From assembly GCF_964204645.1 (NCBI RefSeq), contig NC_134027.1:9536485-9600484 (forward strand): a DNA stretch of 64,000 nt. Reading direction: 5' to 3'. The stretch is from Tubulanus polymorphus. Lineage: Eukaryota; Nemertea; Palaeonemertea; Tubulaniformes; Tubulanidae. The position numbers were made by a program, and so were the translations under genes. Shown in pieces: positions 48,634 through 61,416 of the stretch (position 1 is the stretch's first letter; every line of letters starts with the position of its first letter). A model generated the notes under the pieces. It made no database searches. It was given only the letters and a program-made list of their open reading frames with translations, and had not been told where the DNA came from.

Positions 48634-51393
48634 TCATCGACAACAATTCGATTTCGCTTTCCTATGAATATGGGATGGATAGCGCGTACGGCATTTGCAA
48701 CATTTTGTAGTCTTCGATGACGTTGAAATATCCGGTGGTTTCGACGCTTTATCAACCGTTTGATCGTCTGCTAAACTATCGCTATTGATGGGCTGACTAT
48801 GGTCCATGTCGATGGCGGCGAGATTGTGCAGTTCGCATTCGCCGGTAAATTGATATGGAATGATCGTTAATGCAATATGATTGAACTCGGCCGTCGTCAC
48901 CGTTTCGTGTAACTTGATTCGATCCAACGTCAACGATGGTCGCGTATCATTAAGTTTTTTGGCTATTGATTCGAACATTTCGTCGACGCCTAAATTACTT
49001 TTACTCGACGTTTTAAACGAACCGGCCAGCATGTCGGAGCACTCCATTTCGAAGTCCGTGATTTCGTCGCTGGACACGCACTGTTTACGTCTGCTGCTGT
49101 CGTTCGAGGCGTCGTCGTCGTAAAGGTCCCATTTTGTGGCGCAGATGAACATGCGACAGTTCGGATTGGAGAGCTGTTCGACCTGGATGATGTAATCCGA
49201 GATTAAGTCAAACGATACTCGCTGCATCGGCGAGTAACATATGACGGCCGCGTTAGCCCCTCGAAAGTAACTCAAGTTCATACTAGAAACACGCTCCATT
49301 CCACCCGTGTCCCATAACTCCAACTGAAATGAAGAATTTAAATGCACAAATTAAATTAGTCAAACCCATAAACAATATTATGGAATCTTCGTTGGAATAT
49401 AGTAATTTCTCTTTTATTTTTTGCTAATTGAAAAATCATAAAATGAAGTAGGAACTTGATTTTCCATGTGATTCAATGATTTTTCAAAGGGCGGCTTTTT
49501 CGACTTCATTTTCGGAATTACAGTTCGATCCCGTTTTTATTCAATTATTCAATTTCATGTTTTTCACCTCGGGAATTCAACCGCTCGGGTTTGCGGTAAT
49601 AACAGAGAAAATGGCTTCGATTGAAATCACGTATATGAATACGTTTAGGGCACACGACGTTTTGCGCGATGCATGAAGTTTAATACCTGCCTTTAAGGCT
49701 TGTGTGCGGGCTCTCGGAAGGAAAGCACGGTTCGGGCATACGCACTCGTCTATGTGGCTGTAAACAACGTGAACACGGGTGTATAATTCCTAGTTTTGAT
49801 ATTTCGAAAGGAAAATAATCTATTTTACAGGGGGTCTTAGGCGTAATTAGGCGAAAGATATTTAGTTTGTCTATATAACGGCATCCCTTTAGATTTTTAG
49901 GTTTCCGGCAGGCAATGAGTACTGAAAAAAACTGTTGCCAAAGCCGAGCCGAGCGTTGTTACAGTACAAATTCTCTTCATTAACGAAAATGGTGTAAAAC
50001 GTGTGATTTTTACAGGGACATGCAGCGCGGCTTTCCGTTTAAACATCGTTACGTGCCTGCAAGTACGCCACACAGAATGAAACGACGTAGAATGGATTTA
50101 AAATGTCACGCGTCACAGGAAAACGTGTAGCCTACCCGAAATTCGAAACCCGAAGTACATAATCGAAGTCAACTCTGTTATTATCACTAACGATTTAATT
50201 CCGAGAAATCGGAATTGCCGCCGGTGAAGAAAGTTACAACAGATAAAACGTTATCTACGTTAAAAAGTCGGAATTATTATTATTAATTAACTGAAAAATC
50301 TTAATATAAAATCAATTTTCATCTATTTTCATGATATTTCAATAAGCAAAGAAAGTAATGAGATATTCATCACGTTCCCCAGGACGTATCCGTACAATAT
50401 GGCTACAAGAATGAAATGCATTTACAACAATTGCAAACGATGAAATGTCGAAATACAGCAAAATGGTCAAAATTCATAGTTATCCTGTGTTTACTTAATA
50501 ATGCGGGTACACATCTTTCCGACCTGGGATCAATACGAATTATCTATGTTTACCAATATGAATTATCTATGTTGTCAAAATACGTATCAGTTCTGATGTC
50601 GTCAATGAACGTTTCGTTGCAGACAAGCAACAGGATATATTTCACCCAATTTGCTATTTTCACTATTGGCCATCCGCACCTGTTAAAATTCCTTCGATTA
50701 TGCAATTAACATACATGTATTTATCCTTTTACATGTAGTTGTAATATATATTTAGCCTAGTTGTTTGTGAAGGAAATTGTTAAATTGTTTCATGTGGACT
50801 CGTACACGGGGTTATTAGTCCCCAGTTAAATATGCCTTACGCTTATGTAACGTGAAAGTAGGTACGAATTGTAGCCAAGATAAAAGAAAACATATATTTT
50901 AAAAATCAGCGGCTCGTTCCCTTCGCATGTTTCGGAATGTCACATTGCCCGTTAGATATTTGCATTAGGTATTGGCCCTAACATCACCAAACTACAAATA
51001 TCTTATGGAGTAGGCGGATGATGATGATGACGATATAGAGAATCAGTTTGTTGAAAATTATTTGTGAAGCTATTTATGAAATACATGAAATCCAACTCGG
51101 ATATCACTCAAGTCGGACACATCTTTACGATCCCGACTTGAGCGGCGTCTAATGAATGTACAAAGATCGGTAACTGGCAACGTGCATATCATCAATTATG
51201 AGAACATACTTGAATCGTACGGTACCTGTATTTTCCTATTTCCTATCAAGAACGATTTAGTCGTTGTGTCGCATCCGATAGTTGACAACGGCGAGCCTTC
51301 GTCGTCGAACAAGCCATCTCTAAAACGGCGAAACAAACTTGTCTTTCCCACTCCATACTCACCCACCAGTATCACTCTGGAACTTTGCGCCAT
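48634..51393 (-). CDS. divergent Rab24-like small GTPase
   Basis: Two coding exons, 51393-51226 and 49323-48634, give 285 aa. The P-loop GEYGVGKTS is near residues 11-19, switch I is STIGCDTTTKSF, and the TKxD base-binding motif appears as TKWD. The last G motif is TSSK. Rab24 also has TKxD and TSSK, and ends in CCHH; this protein ends in NCCR. Switch II reads WDTGGMER, so the usual DTAGQ is DTGGM and the catalytic Gln is Met65. Human Rab24 has Ser there and is a poor GTPase, so slow hydrolysis is plausible. An extra tail of roughly 80 residues rich in Ser, Thr and Asp, with an internal CCKC, makes it longer than usual Rabs. Rab24 orthology is an inference; a Rab of another divergent class is possible. 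Confidence 0.85.
49324..51225 (-). other. intron of the Rab24-like gene
   Basis: 1.9 kb, donor CAG|gtaccg and acceptor atttcag. No nested gene or clear repeat was recognised. Confidence 0.6.
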
Positions 51394-54300
51394 TACGCAA
51401 CTTAGACGGAGCTCGTACGCACGATTACGGCCCTTATTTCCTATTTGCGAGATAATTTAAAAAAAGAATTGATATGCATTATATGGCTAGCTTATCCAAT
51501 ATGTATAAAGCGTACAGTACATAGTAATAAAGTACCTAGACAACGAGGAATGTTTCAAGTGGAGACAGATAACTGTTAAAACCATCGAAATTACGAAATT
51601 CAAGCTTAAAACCTGTTCGTCTATAACGAAAATGTCGTTAGATATTATATCCAGTAATATCCAAGGTTAAGATTATAGTGTAATTTATAGACATGTCTAC
51701 ATATATTTCTGCAATTGATATTACTGTCCAACCTATATAGTGTATTATCCTACATAGTGTATGTATTTACATTCGTAAATTATTTTCTTTGTGCTAAGCA
51801 GTCTTTTTGCTGAGCAAAATTAACTAAACTTGACTTAACTAAACTATGTGCGGATATAATCATATTTTCTCATTTGCATTTTCATCCGAGCAATAATCAT
51901 ATTCCACTCTAACAAATTTCGTTAATTAATACATGTTTTGGGGGCAGATAAACTGTTTTTTATCTCATATCATAAAGTTTATACATTCAATAAAGGTTAG
52001 TATCATATATAATGCATACTTACGAATAGCTTTTTTTAATCACACTTTGTGCGGGTCATCCGTTACCCCGTTGCGCTCATGCCAATTATAGGCCTATCCT
52101 TCCTCGATAATGAAAAACGACGTTGGTCACTTTAATTAATCCTATTCGCGAGTCGGCTTAGCGAGTGTATGTCTACGTACTAATTCGGTGTCTTTCGGTA
52201 CAATTTTTGTTAACGAAAAACCTCTTCGGTCGTTTTGTCTAACAGCAGTTCCTGGTTCGACGAGTTATAATTACATGAATTAATCAGGTCGCGCGCATAC
52301 ACTCCGATAAACTGAAAATACAGTCGAATCGTATAGAGCGTATATTATATTCAACGCGCGAGCAGGGTCATTTGGCTTAATAGTTTACTAAGTCCCCGGA
52401 GTTCGTTTGTTTAAACTTGATTGAAACGCTTTGTTGAATTGCTCTCGTAAACACTACACGACCACCTTACACTTGCGTGATCTATCCTAATTAGTGCCTT
52501 TTCCGTGGACTTAAAAAACGAATTAGAATCCATAGTTCCATCGTGTTTTCGGGAATAATGTTCCCACGTTTTGCGAAAGATATTCTTCGATGGATTCATG
52601 AACAAAGTTAAATGAATATAACAACATTGCTTTGTTTTTTTACTTCTTGGAAACCTCTTGGAAGTAAGATATACATATCTCAAAAAATGATTATTTCAAG
52701 ACGGCTATCATGTCATTCTGGCGACCACCGTTGAATTTGGGACAAACAAAACGTGGGGTAGTTAATGCAGGCACCTTAAATCTCATATTGCATTTATTTT
52801 TGAAAAAAATCCCAGACAATCCAATCGATAAGTTGTTTATTAAGTCAAGTTTGCATAATAACTCATGATGAGCTTTTGAAGCGATAAGGGAGTAATAATA
52901 CCCTTTTGCCAAGTAGATTACCAGTCCCGTACAAGTCATGTCTATCATTTGTAAGATATTAGCTGAATGAAATTGAATTGAATTTCGTCCAAAGTTGGTG
53001 CTCCAAATGCATGGCACAAGAACCACGAAAAGTAAATATTTCTATGCAATTAACAGAATTGTAATAATTCTCCCGTTTGTACATGTTCTGTACACAAAGG
53101 AGATAACGTCGCAAAATCTCGGGACTCGAACCAGCTTCGTCAGTCAACATGAATCGACATCAGAACACTTCTAGACCGGTTCCGCAGCGCACTGTGCGCC
53201 ATTCTAACTTACGAGGTGCATTTCAAACAATTTTCAATCATTTCTAGAAATGATTAAACATTCATTTTTGTATTGAAAAGTATATCTTGACTTTTCGAAA
53301 GATATTTTCATAAAAAAGCACTACAATATGAGATTACAGGTACCCTTATAGGACACCCAATCAACTACCCCAGCTTTTGTCCTGGGCCCCTTTGATGAAA
53401 TTCCAACACGTAAATAATTTCGACCCTTTCTTTTCTTCAGGGGAGTGATGGGCTCGATCATTGAAGATACAACGACATTAGATATATAGAAAAAAAATCT
53501 GCCTAAAATTATGTATCGAAGGATATTGTAATGATATGCTAGATTTTTTCAAATAATCATAAATCCACAACAACGAAATAAACATTTTCAATAAAAATCG
53601 CAATAATCTCGATATAACTTCCTATTAATGTTTGGCTGGTCCACAGAACACAACAACTGCATTCACTGCCATTTCCGTTTCAGCCGGATGTGGGTTGACA
53701 TCGCTCTTTATTTTGTCGTGGATGTCATGAATCACTATCGCGACCCAGATAGCCCGCATATACCCTTGTCTACGCAAAGCACATTCAACTGAACACTTAC
53801 AGCTCGATTGAAGCTTTTTGGAACAAGTATTCTACATCATTTGTATGGGGGTAAATGGGCTGTGAAAGAGCACCAATCTAATGAAAAAAGGTTTCTAAAC
53901 TATTTTGGAGAAGTTATCCGATAACTACTGTTTCGAGCTAAGGCTAAAAAAGTTGATACCATGTTTCTCCATCCTGACCCGGCTGGCCGCCTATCTACCA
54001 TGTACATAACTTCTATAAAATCACGATCAACTTTTAACCGACAGCTATAGAAATGAACTGATCACAAATTTTTACAGCATTTTATAAACTGACTCGGCAG
54101 GGAGAAACAATATATCATTTCTGTTTAGCCTAAAGACTTAATCGGACGGTGGTAAATTTGGTTTCTATACCCTATAAATCATTAGGTATAGTTACTATAT
54201 ATGATTATTTATTGGCCAATCCTTTATTCCACTAGAACAAGTAGCAAGTAATTACCTCGTATCAGTCAGTGGTCCGAATCGGTCCTCAAAAGCTCCGTGA

Positions 54301-55215
54301 CGGTATAATCTGCTGGGCACTCCAGTCGGTGGTTTAAACCTGTATTACATGCAACACCGATCCTGTATCTACAGCAGGATAACATAGAGTTGAAGCAGTT
54401 GTTGCGGAAATGAGAACAACCTGCTTCGAATGCTAGCTAACCTATAAGCGAGCATTGAATAACACCACGCTCTAGACAAAAATAGACTGCTGCATCACTC
54501 ATTGCTTGTCAAACTTTTTTTAACCAAGGGCGTGATCCAGGATTTTCTAAAGGCGGGGTTCAGGTGAAGAAAAGTGAATTTTCAAAAGCGGGGTTCATCG
54601 GATTTGCGATTAAATGTCAAATAGATATATTATTAAGAAATATAAATAGATTCTCTTTTTTTTCTTAACGTTTTCTATCATTCGGTGCTCAGTGATGAGC
54701 TGGGCCAATGACAACTATACTTCCGACCGTCCATGTCAGGTGAAGAAAAGGGACAAATTGAAAAGGGGGTCAGCACGCATGTAATATACTCATAATTTCT
54801 AAATTCATAATCATAATTTACAGGATGAAAGTCGACACACAGAAGCCCTGGGAGTGTTATGTCTATTCCCCGGAAATATCATACAAGGGACATTAGAGTT
54901 TTCTCCATAGTTTTTAGAAGTAAAAAACTTGGTAAAGGGGCATAATCATGGACAGATTTTTCCGTTAGATTTCGAGAGATCAAATTGTTGTTGGTAAATG
55001 TGATAAAGTACATTACGATACATGATACTACTGAAGGTGACCCAGAACATTCAAAAATAGAATCTGTCAAGTGACCACTGGCACCATTTTCCCGCACGCT
55101 TTGATTATCTAATGTATGTAATTGAATTATAAAATTCACTAATTTGAGGCTAGCACGTGCTTATCAAAAATAAAATCACATAGTAATCTAATCTTGATCA
55201 AACTCTTAAACATAA
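51394..55215. other. intergenic region
   Basis: 3.8 kb between the Rab24-like gene and the divergent carboxypeptidase gene. It contains a MITE at 53941-54131, a possible tRNA-like SINE head at about 53100-53205 on the minus strand, and degraded hAT-like debris near 54530-54790 (GGGCGTGATCCAGGATTTT). No gene was recognised. Confidence 0.5.
53941..54131. mobile_element. MITE of the AGGCTAAAAA family, copy 2
   Basis: The ends AGGCTAAAAA...ACCATGTTTCTC and GAGAAACA...TTTAGCCT match those at 35701-35917, as do the internal blocks CCGCCTATCTACC and AGAAATGAACTGAT. No clear target duplication. Confidence 0.75.
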
Positions 55216-57742
55216 ATGTCCAGCAAGCTTTGCGCCAACTGGCAATCGAAAATGCGGATGCACATTTCTTTCGCAGGTTTGCTGCTTGGCTTAGTCTGCG
55301 TTTCTGCTGAAAAACGTTACGATGGGTACAGTATAATGCTAAATCGAAAGCATTCCGAGAAAATGACAATGGATTTTAATGCGCCCGACTCGACTTCATG
55401 AATTTATTTTCAGCTACCAAGTCATCAGCGTTCAAGCCACCACAGAAGAGCAAGTGAAAGGCCTTCGAGCTTTAGGGGAACTACCAGAAGTGAGTGAAAC
55501 CGGACACACGTTTTAAGTTAAAAGAAAACTCAGATAAGACAAAAACATGGGCTCTATTTGGTTATTCGTAAAGGCTTAAAAGATTTCAATTAGTATTCAG
55601 TTAAATGCCACATCTAACATGCATGTTTAAAAGTGTTAATGAAGATGAAAATAGTTAGTTACTTACAGGTGTATGATAATAAAAGATTTCACATTTTCAG
55701 GTCAGTTTCTGGAAGGAGCCAAATACCAAAATACCCACCGATATATCGGTGTCCCCTGCACAATTGAATGATGTCTTAAGTTCGGTTAAAGCCCTTGGTT
55801 TAAAGCCGAAAGTCAACATAGAGGATATGCAAAAGTATATATGTTTAATTTTTAGTGATGAATATTGTGCAATCTGTTTCTCAATGGTCGATTATGTATC
55901 ATGTTCCAGCACTAACACAGGGGATTAAATGAATTAAAGATATGTAGTAAAATGAAAGAAAATAGTTGATTGTCCAATACGTCGTGTATTTTTCAAGACT
56001 GATCGATGAAGAAAAGAAGATGAATTCGTACGCCAAACTACGAAGCACATTTGGCTTCCGCAGTGGAATGAACGGACTGTCCAGAGTAAAGAACTATTTT
56101 CTGCGTTTAGATGAGGTGAGTGGTGCCAGTGGACACATCTAAGTATAGATGAAAGGGTTGAAAAAAATCAGGCTAAGGATCTCGATCAAGAGGTTGAATC
56201 GTATTGCCATGTTGAAAGACAATATATTTGTTATTTGTATAGATGAAATCGTTTAATTGATCTAGATTTTCTAAATCGTCATTCAGTTATCATTTACAGA
56301 TTAATGAATGGTTGGATGAAATGGCCGCTCACTTCTCTTTCGCCAGAGTAGTAAGCATCGGGCGAACATACGAAGGACGGGACACGAAAGCCCTCATAGT
56401 AAGCTATCCCTATCATAGTCATCTAGTAGACGATTTTCATCTATTGAAATGAGACCATTTTAATATATTTCTCTTGAACAGAAGAAAGATCACTAAGTTG
56501 ATTAGCGTCGATTTTATTTCGTCAATTTTAGATTGGATCGGGCAAAAAACCGGCTATATTCATCGACTCGGGTATTCACGCCAGGGAGTGGGTATCGGTA
56601 TCAACCAATCTCTACCTCATATACCAGGTAAACATCGTCCTTGTATTATCACTGCTGTAACCTTTTGGGCTCGGTACGTTTTTCAAAAATGGTACTATAT
56701 TGTTTATTTCAGTTGTTAGCGGGATACGAATCTATGGAGACACGAGCGTTGATCGATCAGTATGATTGGTATTTCGTACCGGTGGCCAACCCGGATGGAT
56801 ACGAATACACTCACACGCATGTACGCGACATTTTAGTAAAAGCCGCGCACAAAATTGAATTGTGTACGCCATGCGCGATAGAGCAAAAACTGTTCGAATA
56901 GGTTCAGGACATTAAAATTTCACGCATTCATTTTCAGAAGCGAATGTGGAGGAAAAACCGCCGGCCCATGAGACATTGCGTTGGCGCTGACCCTAACAGA
57001 AATTTTGATATCAACTTTGGAGGCAAGTACAACGCATTATGATTTACATTAGCGATCGAGACATATTCCGCATACAGAAGTTTCACTATTTTTCCATTCC
57101 TCTTGATCTTCTGGATTGTAAGCTCTTTCTTGTTCCAGGAACTGGGACAAGTGGCGATCCATGCTCGGACATTTATCGCGGGCCTCACGCGTTCTCCGAA
57201 CCATGTGCGCTGAACCTTGCTAGATTCCTTTTACAACTCAAGAACAATAACAGTAAGATCAAGGCGTACATGAGCTTGCACGCTTATTCGCAAATGTGGT
57301 TCACGCCGTACGCATACGATCGATGGCTACAGCCGGACGACATTGCCGAGTTAAAAAGAGTGGCAAACATCGGAGCCAGTGCCATCTACTACACCCATGG
57401 ACGGCGGTATACAGTTGGAAGCCCCGGAGAAATCTTATGTAAGTTCACCTGGTTCCTATGATCGATGCCCGAGCTCTCCTCGGGTTGGCACGACGAAAGT
57501 AGACACATTTGGTAATTTCGTAAGTTTCTGATATTGCGTACTTCATTTTGTCTTTAGATGAAGCTGCTGGAAGTTCGATGGACTGGGTGAAAGCGAAAGC
57601 CCACATTAAATACTCATTCGCAATGGAAATGAGGCCTGATCGGTACAGTTATAACGGATTTATCGTGCCTCCATCTGAAATCGTGCCGGCCGGTGAAGAA
57701 ATGTTTGCTGGTATCAAGGCTATGGCTAGAGAGATGCGATGA
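55216..57742 (+). CDS. secreted M14 zinc carboxypeptidase, A type
   Basis: A digestive-type metallocarboxypeptidase made as a zymogen. Exons 55216-55325, 55414-55489, 55701-55834, 55998-56115, 56300-56398, 56532-56627, 56713-56820, 56938-57022, 57139-57438 and 57558-57742 give 436 aa from the first ATG. The ATG at 55252 is preferred (424 aa), because it places the signal peptide MRMHISFAGLLLGLVCVSA at the end. An activation peptide follows. Numbered from the first ATG, zinc ligands are His195 and Glu198 (GIHAREW) and His323 (LHAYSQ); substrate residues are Asn267-Arg268, Tyr325 and Tyr376; the catalytic base is Glu399. The S1' position (before DW) is Met383, hydrophobic, which favours A-type over B-type specificity. 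Cys261 and Cys284 fit the conserved disulfide. The intron after 57022 uses a GC donor. Confidence 0.95.
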
Positions 57743-57793
57743 ATGAATTAGGTTTTACAACACGAATGGATCATATAGATTTCACCTGGAAAA

Positions 57794-57799
57794 AATAAA
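57794..57799 (+). terminator. poly(A) signal of the carboxypeptidase gene
   Basis: AATAAA 52 nt after the stop codon, a usual distance for a short 3' UTR. Confidence 0.6.
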
Positions 57800-59041
57800 A
57801 CGATTTTACACGACTTGTAATTACCCAGTTCATTTGTTCTGTTCAGAAAATGCAAGGTTAAAAACAACACAGCGATCCAGCGATACGAAATGAAAATGCG
57901 CCGATGTTGTTGCACAAAGCCCCTTTCCTTTGTAATCATGCGCCTGCGGTGATCCTAATTTTCAACTTCACTACCGTACTCCTGAATCATAAGAATAGTT
58001 TTTCATAATACATTTTTTATAACAACGTGGGATTGAGGTTTGGTGGCCGGGTGCCATGAAGATCGTCACGCCCGACCAACACTGCATTTCAGTTTTATCA
58101 ATGACAGACATTGTTATCCCACTGGGGCTATCAACATTTTTCATACCGGGTGGGCCCCACAGGGGTTCGCACGAAAATGGTGGAAATTCCCTTTTTCAAA
58201 TTTTCGACGTCCGAAAACTCTCTTGAGGTAGTTTTGATAATCAAAGTCAATTAAAATGCCGTCAAAAAGCAAGGCGAGGAGGATGATTTCAAACAAAAAG
58301 GCACTTGGTCTTCCATTCCGAAAAAAAAACAAGAATGCGCACTTTTACAGTCGTCTCTGATTAAGCACATTCTTACAGGACAAGTGCCTTGTGCCTGCGG
58401 CGATGATCCGGCTAACTGTCATCATCATCTTGGGTGCTTTATTGGTTATATTACCCTTTAACCCCAAATAGAACCCACCTCCCTAGAAATTATGTACGGG
58501 ACTCTCTAAACAATTTATAATCAATTCCAAAGGACAGATCCGGTAGCAATATTATTATATTGGTTAAGATAGTAGCTTCAGAAGGGTTTCCGTATATACA
58601 CACACCAATATTTTCTATTGTATCAAGATTTTAGCTCAGTTCAATTTTTTTTTCATGTAGACTTTTGCCATTGGAAAGCAAATTTCGGCTAATTCCAGCA
58701 GATTGAAATTGAAATTTTTTACTATCCGTACACGCGCCCGCCGTTTTGATCAACCGGCTGGTGCTGCCGCCCTGACATACGGACTGAGGCCCGGACTGTA
58801 TACGTACCGGCGATAAGGGAAAAATAGGATTGAAAAAGTGAACAATTCTGTTCTCTGAACAATTCTGTGTACTCGTGTTTGAGACGCATAGAGGTTAGTG
58901 TATTCATCTTGACGAAAATTTGTCTTAAACGTGTTTATCTGAAGGGTAAGATACAAATAATCTGATCAGTCGCAGTTTACACAAACAAATTCAATTCAAA
59001 TTCAATTATTTTTGACAGTTGAGACCCACCAAGGAAATAGC
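57800..59041. other. intergenic DNA and likely SMIM15 upstream region
   Basis: No coding region recognised. A locally GC- and CpG-richer patch near 58730-58815 may belong to the SMIM15 promoter, but the first exon of SMIM15 was not located. Confidence 0.35.
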
Positions 59042-59219
59042 CAGGGCCACCTTCGGTTATCATAGTAAGTCGACTAGGCCTATAGTCGAAACAAACGAAA
59101 CCGAATGTCCGTTAGTCGGAACTATATTCCGGTAATAGTTCGAAAATCAAGCGCATTCGTAGTTCTGACCACTAACTAACTAGTCGACTAAAAAGATACG
59201 AAAACCGAATTTGGCCCTG
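59042..59219. mobile_element. hAT-like MITE upstream of SMIM15
   Basis: The left end CAGGGCCACCTTCGGTTATC matches the reverse of the right end, CAGGGCCAAATTCGGTTTTC. A second block AGTCGACTAG is shared by both arms. The interior is full of short TAGTCG/CGACTA repeats. The flanks are only partly similar (AAATAGC and AAATTAC). Confidence 0.65.
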
Positions 59220-59699
59220 AAATTACATTCTGAATTGAACCATTGTTTGAGCAACTGCAGTTTAGATATCCCTAATGGATATTTAAACCTACCTAACCTA
59301 ATTATAATAGCAGTAGTTTGTAGCTCAGTTTGTAGGCAGGGAAAGAGTATTGCAAAACAAGATTTATTTTAAAAAATGGGATCTCTTTATTCAACTCGAG
59401 TAAACTATAACTTTTTGGCAATCCTTCAATACTGTGTAAAATGGATAAAATTGGTTTGGTTCATTCGGACTTTATGCAGTTTCATGGGTCATATTGATAT
59501 TGATATTAAATGTTAAAAGAATTGAGCTAAATATCCTAAAAAACTGGTTTAAGGCAACAGAAAATGGACAATAGTGGTTTAACAGATGGAACCAGTAAAT
59601 GCTTTTCGCTTCTGCCTTTTGGTTGAGTTTACACATGTTATTTCAGTTGTTAAACAAAGCCAATTTTCCTTTTATTTATTTCATAGATAAGTACAAAAA

Positions 59700-59966
59700 A
59701 TGTTCGAAGACTGGGATTGGCAGAAGTTGGCTGTGGACACCGTTATATTTGCGGCCGAACACCCGTGGCAGTTTGTTTACTATGTACTGTTGTGTTTATC
59801 GCCGCTGTTTCTGATCAGTTCGATTCTGGCGTGGAAACTGGCGAAGCAAATCGAACAGAAAGAAAAGGAGAAAAAGAAGAAAGCGCGACGCGAAGCTAAC
59901 ATACGAAAATCGCGAAATACCAACAAAGAAAAAGAGAAAACGTCTGCAAGAGAAAAACAGGAATAG
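59700..59966 (+). CDS. SMIM15: small integral membrane protein 15
   Basis: 88 aa in a single coding exon (human 74). One membrane segment at about residues 22-45 (HPWQFVYYVLLCLSPLFLISS) is followed by WKLAKQIEQKEKEKKKK, which matches the human SMIM15 stretch SWKLAKMIEAREKEQKKK. The rest is a highly charged Lys/Arg/Glu tail, likely a cytosolic helix. A splice acceptor (ttcatag) at 59686 lies 13 nt before the ATG, so a 5' UTR exon lies further upstream. The molecular role of the family is not established. Confidence 0.93.
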   Translation: MFEDWDWQKLAVDTVIFAAEHPWQFVYYVLLCLSPLFLISSILAWKLAKQIEQKEKEKKKKARREANIRKSRNTNKEKEKTSAREKQE

Positions 59967-60960
59967 CCTAATCGATAACTCCTTTTTAAAAAAGACTAAG
60001 ATTTTATGGATTTTCGTTTGAAAAAGGAACGACATGTTTTCTCGCAACGAGAGCTACCTCTGCTATCAGTTGAGCAAGAGGGTGGAATATATGGAGGCAT
60101 TAATGAGTATGGTGTGCTAAATTCCTGCTGATTTTAGATGAAACTTAATGTATTCAGTCGATAGAATTTTAAGTGTTACAAAGTTCCTTTCGACAACAAT
60201 TATGGCACTGACTAGGGCAATAAATTGCTCTCAGAATGCCTTTTAGATTTGAAAGTTTTGGCAGAAAGGCACCACAAAGGTTTCATTCAAGTGTCTTGGA
60301 TTAGTAATATTTTTGAGTGTATGAATGTTAGTTTTGGGAGATATCAAATGCCCAACTCGGTTCTACTGATTCTAATGGAAAGAATGAATTATTCGGGCTA
60401 TCACTATTCTGCGCTAAAGGACTTATCATAAAATGTTACATTTCCTATGTACATAATTAATGCTTTAAGATGTACACATGCTGAGAAGGGTCTGATGTTC
60501 TGTATATATTTATATATGTGGTCTATTTATATGTACATGTACATAAATTATGCACCTTTGAAATAGGGCGTTTAATTCTTACAAAATTCTGTGCGCAGTA
60601 TTAAACTTTCCTGCTCAGTATATGAATATCTGGTAGAAAGTGCTGCAAATCAAATCTGGAAATGCACAAGTAAACTGTGTTTACATTTAACCATGGACGT
60701 ATAAACTAGATTATCTAGTTTTAGATCTAGTCGAGAAAAACTAGATCTAATTTATTACCTGTAAATTTAATTTATACGTCCATGATTTAACTAATACCTG
60801 CTCTATTTAGAATTTAATATATACACACGTAAAGGCGTTGTTACGAAAATGTATTTTCGTGAACATATATCATAAACTTCGAAAAACAAAACATTGATAA
60901 ATTGAATTTTTTATTGAGCTTATATCTACCATCTCCGCTTATACGTATATGAACAATAAA
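59967..60960 (+). other. SMIM15 3' UTR and following DNA
   Basis: AT-rich, no coding region. AATAAA at 60955-60960 could end a long transcript, though nearer signals may be used. The palindromic element at 60692-60784 lies inside it. Confidence 0.4.
60692..60784. repeat. 93-bp palindromic element
   Basis: Perfect 14-bp ends CATGGACGTATAAA and TTTATACGTCCATG. An internal 11-bp inverted repeat, TTAGATCTAGT / ACTAGATCTAA, lies near the centre. A partial copy is at 31570-31600. Confidence 0.8.
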
Positions 60961-61021
60961 AGATTCCCAATTATTTATTTCAACTCAGTCGTTCATTTAT
61001 TTCTTTTAGGCTTATGATACA

Positions 61022-61099
61022 TCCAGGAACGGAACGGAGAGGAACGAAAAGGAACAGGGACCATATCACAAATATCTTGTTCCGTTCTGTTCCTGCGTC
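61022..61099. repeat. short inverted repeat with CAGGAAC ends
   Basis: The left arm is CAGGAACGGAACGGAG; the right arm read in reverse is CAGGAACAGAACGGAACA. A small MITE-like hairpin with a purine-rich left half. Confidence 0.5.
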
Positions 61100-61416
61100 T
61101 ATCAATTCCCTATACACATAAAAATCGTTGAGATAGATATTATGACCAGAAGGTTGATTGTCGGTGTTTTTGTATGTACATGCGTATAAGAAAAACTTAA
61201 AATCTAAACAAGAACACGTTTTCGGGTACTAAAAAAAACGATAGACCAATCTTATTCTGTGATTATTATACATAAGAAGAATGACTGACATTATATATAG
61301 TGGTCGTCTTATTAGAGCTATTACGTTAATGTAAAAATCCATTAACATGCAATCAAAGCAACGCAAGGTACCAGAAAAAACAAGATCAAGAACCTCAAAA
61401 GTTCCTTTATTGAATA

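Noticed and set aside
48881-49123. Plus-strand open frame of 80 codons
   Set aside because: It is antisense to the Rab24-like exon 2.
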